This document shows positions 5,485-7,113 of a stretch of DNA of 7,113 nt, piece after piece (the stretch's first letter is position 1; each line of letters opens with the position of its first letter). Under the pieces are notes generated by a model that was not told the DNA's origin, made no database searches, and saw nothing but the letters and a program-made list of their open reading frames with translations. Source of the stretch: Chloroflexota bacterium (GTDB taxonomy: Bacteria > Chloroflexota > Dehalococcoidia > UBA2979). The stretch covers positions 1 through 7,113 of the forward strand of contig VGPB01000101.1 of NCBI GenBank assembly GCA_016875695.1, read 5' to 3'. The translations under genes were made by a program, and so were the position numbers.

Positions 5485-6579
5485 GTATGGGGCCGGTGTC
5501 CACGACCTTGAAGACGGAGCCCGGCACGGTCTTCAGCTGCTTGAGGTCGGTGTCGTTCCAGCGCGGGTCGGTTGCGGCGCTGATGTACTAGTTCGAGTCG
5601 TTGTCCGCGACGATCATGCCGTAGTCGCGGAGCGTCTCTAGCACCACGCGTGACGCGCCGGTGAAGCACGAGATGTCGTAGCTCGCCCGCAGGCGCAGGC
5701 CCATTGGCGGGGTGTTTGGGTCGGTGACGCTGCTCGCGTAGTGCGTGGCGGATGGATGAAGCCGCGCTGCGTGCGCGAGACGGTGAAGCGCAGCGCGTGC
5801 TCGATGCGGCCCGCCTGCACCTCGTCGTAGCGCACGAGGCCAGCGCAGATCAGCAGGCCGGCGGCGTCGGCGGAGGTCCACGTGTCCGGGCGCACCGCGT
5901 TGGAGCGCAGGCCGAACACGGCGCCGGAGCCGGCGTGCCAGCCGGCGCCGCTGCGGCGCGCTGTGAACAGCTCGTATAGCTTGCACTCGCCGCGGCGCAG
6001 CACGAGCACGTGCACGTCGGAGCTGGCCTCGACGGGCGCGTTCGGCGGGATCGCGTACGGTTCGGGGTCGCTCTCGTCGGCGTAGTCGAAGCCCACGGAG
6101 ACGGCCGGCTGATCGGCCGGCACGATCGTGTACGGGATGCCATAGGCGGGGTTCGAGCCGAAGTTCGGATGCAGCCGGCCGGTGCCGCCGAGGCCGAGGA
6201 TGTACGCGATGTAGCGGCTGGAGTTCGGGTGCAGTGGCGCATTGACGACCTTCGTCGCCCAGGCGTTGTCGTGCAGCTGCTGTCCCCGATCGCCCGCGCG
6301 CCGCTCGCCGACGCCGTAGCAGCGGCGCGACAGAGGGCGACGAGCGGCGTCCCGGCCGCGATGCTGCCGCCGAAGCGCGCGAGGAACGGCATGTTCACGA
6401 ACGTCGGCGCCGCCGCCGCCCCAGACGGTCAGGGCAAAGCCGGAGGCGGGCAGCGCCGCGGCGAACTCCGCCGGGCCGGGCGCGGCTTGTACGGCGGCAG
6501 GCCCGGCGAGCAGCGCGAGCGCGAGGCGCGCGAGCAGAGCCTGCAGCATCGCGGCGAAGCGAAGACGGCGCGCTCGCAT
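5474..6579 (-). pseudogene. Secreted protein of an unnamed conserved family, multiply frameshifted
   Basis: The start at ATG 6577-6579 gives a signal peptide (RLRFAAMLQALLARLALALL, then AGPAAVQAAPGP) and SGFALTVWGGGG. The reading then shifts near 6405-6420 to PTFVNMPFLARFGGSIAAGT, near 6285-6295 back to QQLHDNAWATKVVNAPLHPN, and near 5745-5755 to HYASSVTDPNTPPMGLRLRA. A TAG at 5588-5590 interrupts VADNDSN-stop-YISAATDPRWND, where Trp is the likely ancestral residue. The frame then continues KTVPGSVFKVVDTGPILTR to TGA at 5474-5476. Joined, these give about 365 residues with landmarks HPNSSRYIAYILGLGG, LHPNFGSNPAYGIPY, DESDPEPYAIPPNAPVE, CKLYELF, GSGAVFGLRSNAVRP and WTSADAAGLLICAGLVRYDE. I recall this pattern from conserved hypothetical exported proteins but know no function or family name. 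The product would be extracytoplasmic. A Shine-Dalgarno-like GAGGG precedes the start. Confidence 0.75.
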
Positions 6580-6730
6580 GCCTCGACTTCCCTCGACGCT
6601 GGCTCCTACGCGCAGACGTCCGCGTGCGCGGGCCCCTTACAGCGCCGCGCTGCGGGGTGTGCCCGGCGGCGGCCGGGGGCACCGCGGTAGACTGCCTGGG
6701 GGTGGGCTGCGGCGGCGCGGCCGCGCAGGT

Positions 6731-6739
6731 GAGGAGGGG
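6731..6739 (+). promoter_or_regulatory. Strong Shine-Dalgarno setting the start of the 79-aa protein
   Basis: GAGGAGGGG lies 7 nt before ATG 6747-6749. It rules out the longer in-frame ATG at 6624. The nearer ATG at 6740 is out of frame and directly abuts the Shine-Dalgarno, which is too close for initiation. Confidence 0.65.
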
Positions 6740-6746
6740 ATGGCCG

Positions 6747-6986
6747 ATGTACTGGACCGGCCAACCCTTCCTCGTGCTGCGCGTCGACGAGCAGGTTCGC
6801 GAAGGCTACATCACGCTGTACTGCGAGGGCGCAGCGGACCCGCTGCTGGGCGACTTCGAGGATTACATCCGGAGCAAGGCCGCGATCGCGCGCGCGGATG
6901 GCGTGCCGATCACGGACGTGCAGCTCGTGGGCATGACGCTCGTGCTGAACGCGCAGGGCGTGCCCGTGCGGCTCGCGGCGGACTGA
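6747..6986 (+). CDS. Hypothetical 79-aa protein upstream of yciH
   Basis: The family is not recognised. It starts MYWTGQPFLVLRVDEQVREG and ends VLNAQGVPVRLAAD before TGA 6984-6986. It is acidic with no signal peptide or membrane segment. It begins with a beta-strand-like FLVLRV, then YITLYCEGAADPLLGDFEDY, a helical IRSKAAIARADG and a closing VQLVGMTLVLN strand. One Cys is present, with no zinc motif. The start is set by a strong GAGGAGGGG Shine-Dalgarno; the in-frame extension back to 6624 is Cys/Gly/Ala-rich and looks non-coding. It sits 14 bp before yciH on the same strand, so co-transcription is likely, and a link to translation is possible but only by association. Codon use matches the intact genes. 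The 5' side is divergent from the broken secreted-protein gene across about 167 bp. Confidence 0.7.
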   Translation: MYWTGQPFLVLRVDEQVREGYITLYCEGAADPLLGDFEDYIRSKAAIARADGVPITDVQLVGMTLVLNAQGVPVRLAAD

Positions 6987-7000
6987 CGGAGCGCGCCGCC

Positions 7001-7113
7001 GTGCCCGACAGCAACTCGCGTCTAGTCTACTCAACCGACGGGGGACGCGTGCGCGAGCCGGCTCGCCCGCCGCCCCGGCGCGGTGCGCCGGCGCGGCAGT
7101 CCGCGGCCGCGCT
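7001..7113 (+). CDS. yciH: YciH, SUI1/eIF1-like translation factor, N-terminal fragment
   Basis: Only the first 37 codons are in the window; the gene runs off the right edge. From GTG 7001 it reads VPDSNSRLVYSTDGGRV, which closely matches the recalled Escherichia coli YciH start MSDSNSRLVYSTETGRI. A Pro/Arg/Ala-rich linker follows (REPARPPPRRGAPARQSAAA), as expected before the SUI1 domain, which would be beyond the edge. YciH is a bacterial homologue of eukaryotic eIF1 that binds the small ribosomal subunit and affects initiation fidelity in vitro (established for the E. coli protein). The start is GTG, with a modest GGAG about 10 nt upstream that overlaps the stop region of the preceding 79-aa gene. 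The close spacing suggests one transcript. The SUI1 domain itself cannot be verified here. Confidence 0.85.
   Translation, partial: MPDSNSRLVYSTDGGRVREPARPPPRRGAPARQSAAA

Noticed and set aside
395..5590. TGA at 395 and TAG at 5588 read as Trp (stop-codon reassignment)
   Set aside because: The intact genes end with ordinary stops, including TGA at 6984-6986 and at the kinase end. Simple TGG-to-TGA and TGG-to-TAG changes in otherwise broken genes explain both.
6659..6682. GTGCCC...GGGCAC inverted repeat in the leader of the 79-aa gene
   Set aside because: Only 6-bp arms in extremely GC-rich DNA with a 12-nt loop; expected by chance, no T-run and no riboswitch-like context.
6624..6746. In-frame N-terminal extension of the 79-aa protein from ATG 6624
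   Set aside because: Cys/Gly/Ala-rich with no Shine-Dalgarno, whereas the ATG at 6747 has a near-ideal one.
1..7113. CRISPR array, tRNA, rRNA or phage-defence cluster
   Set aside because: No regularly spaced repeats, cloverleaf-like sequence or recognisable defence gene was seen in either strand.

Overview
The window comes from a very GC-rich bacterium. Codon third positions are almost always G or C, and genes are packed on both strands. The partial gene at the right edge matches the N-terminus of YciH, a SUI1/eIF1-like protein, in its proteobacterial form. Together with the class III CoA-transferase and the cytidylate-kinase-like protein, this points to a proteobacterium, probably a gammaproteobacterium or a relative (inference). 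Nothing identifies a species.

Layout, left to right: (1) The 3' part of an IS3-family DDE transposase (1-519, +) runs in from the left edge and is broken by a frameshift and a TGA. (2) Its degraded tail overlaps the 3' end of an intact cytidylate-kinase-like gene (498-1214, -). (3) About 285 bp upstream of the kinase hold a perfect inverted repeat (1439-1456). (4) A frameshifted gene for a secreted Gly/Ser/Val-rich protein with paired Cys motifs follows (1500 to about 1960, formally to 2278). (5) About 300 bp have no convincing frame. (6) A small broken gene with a CxxC zinc-ribbon-like motif lies at 2282-2594. (7) An intact CaiB/BaiF-type CoA-transferase (2608-3882, -) is divergent from (8) an intact fusion of an alpha/beta hydrolase and a metallo-beta-lactamase-fold domain (3997-5484, +). 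The 114 bp between them carry a 17-bp palindrome. (9) A secreted protein of unnamed family (5474-6579, -) overlaps the fusion gene tail to tail by 11 bp; it is spread over three frames and has a TAG where Trp is likely. (10) A 79-aa hypothetical protein (6747-6986, +) is followed 14 bp later by yciH (7001 to edge, +), probably as one transcription unit.

The intact genes do not form an obvious pathway. The CoA-transferase and the hydrolase/MBL fusion share a divergent control region and could act on related acyl or ester substrates, but that is inference from position only. The most notable features are the fusion protein, whose MBL metal site is degenerate (HxHxER instead of HxHxDH), the divergent palindrome, and the number of broken genes. 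Four of the nine protein-coding loci carry an apparent indel or stop while their neighbours stay open, so either this is a decaying accessory stretch or the sequence contains indel errors. No CRISPR array, tRNA, rRNA or clear undescribed multi-gene system was seen.
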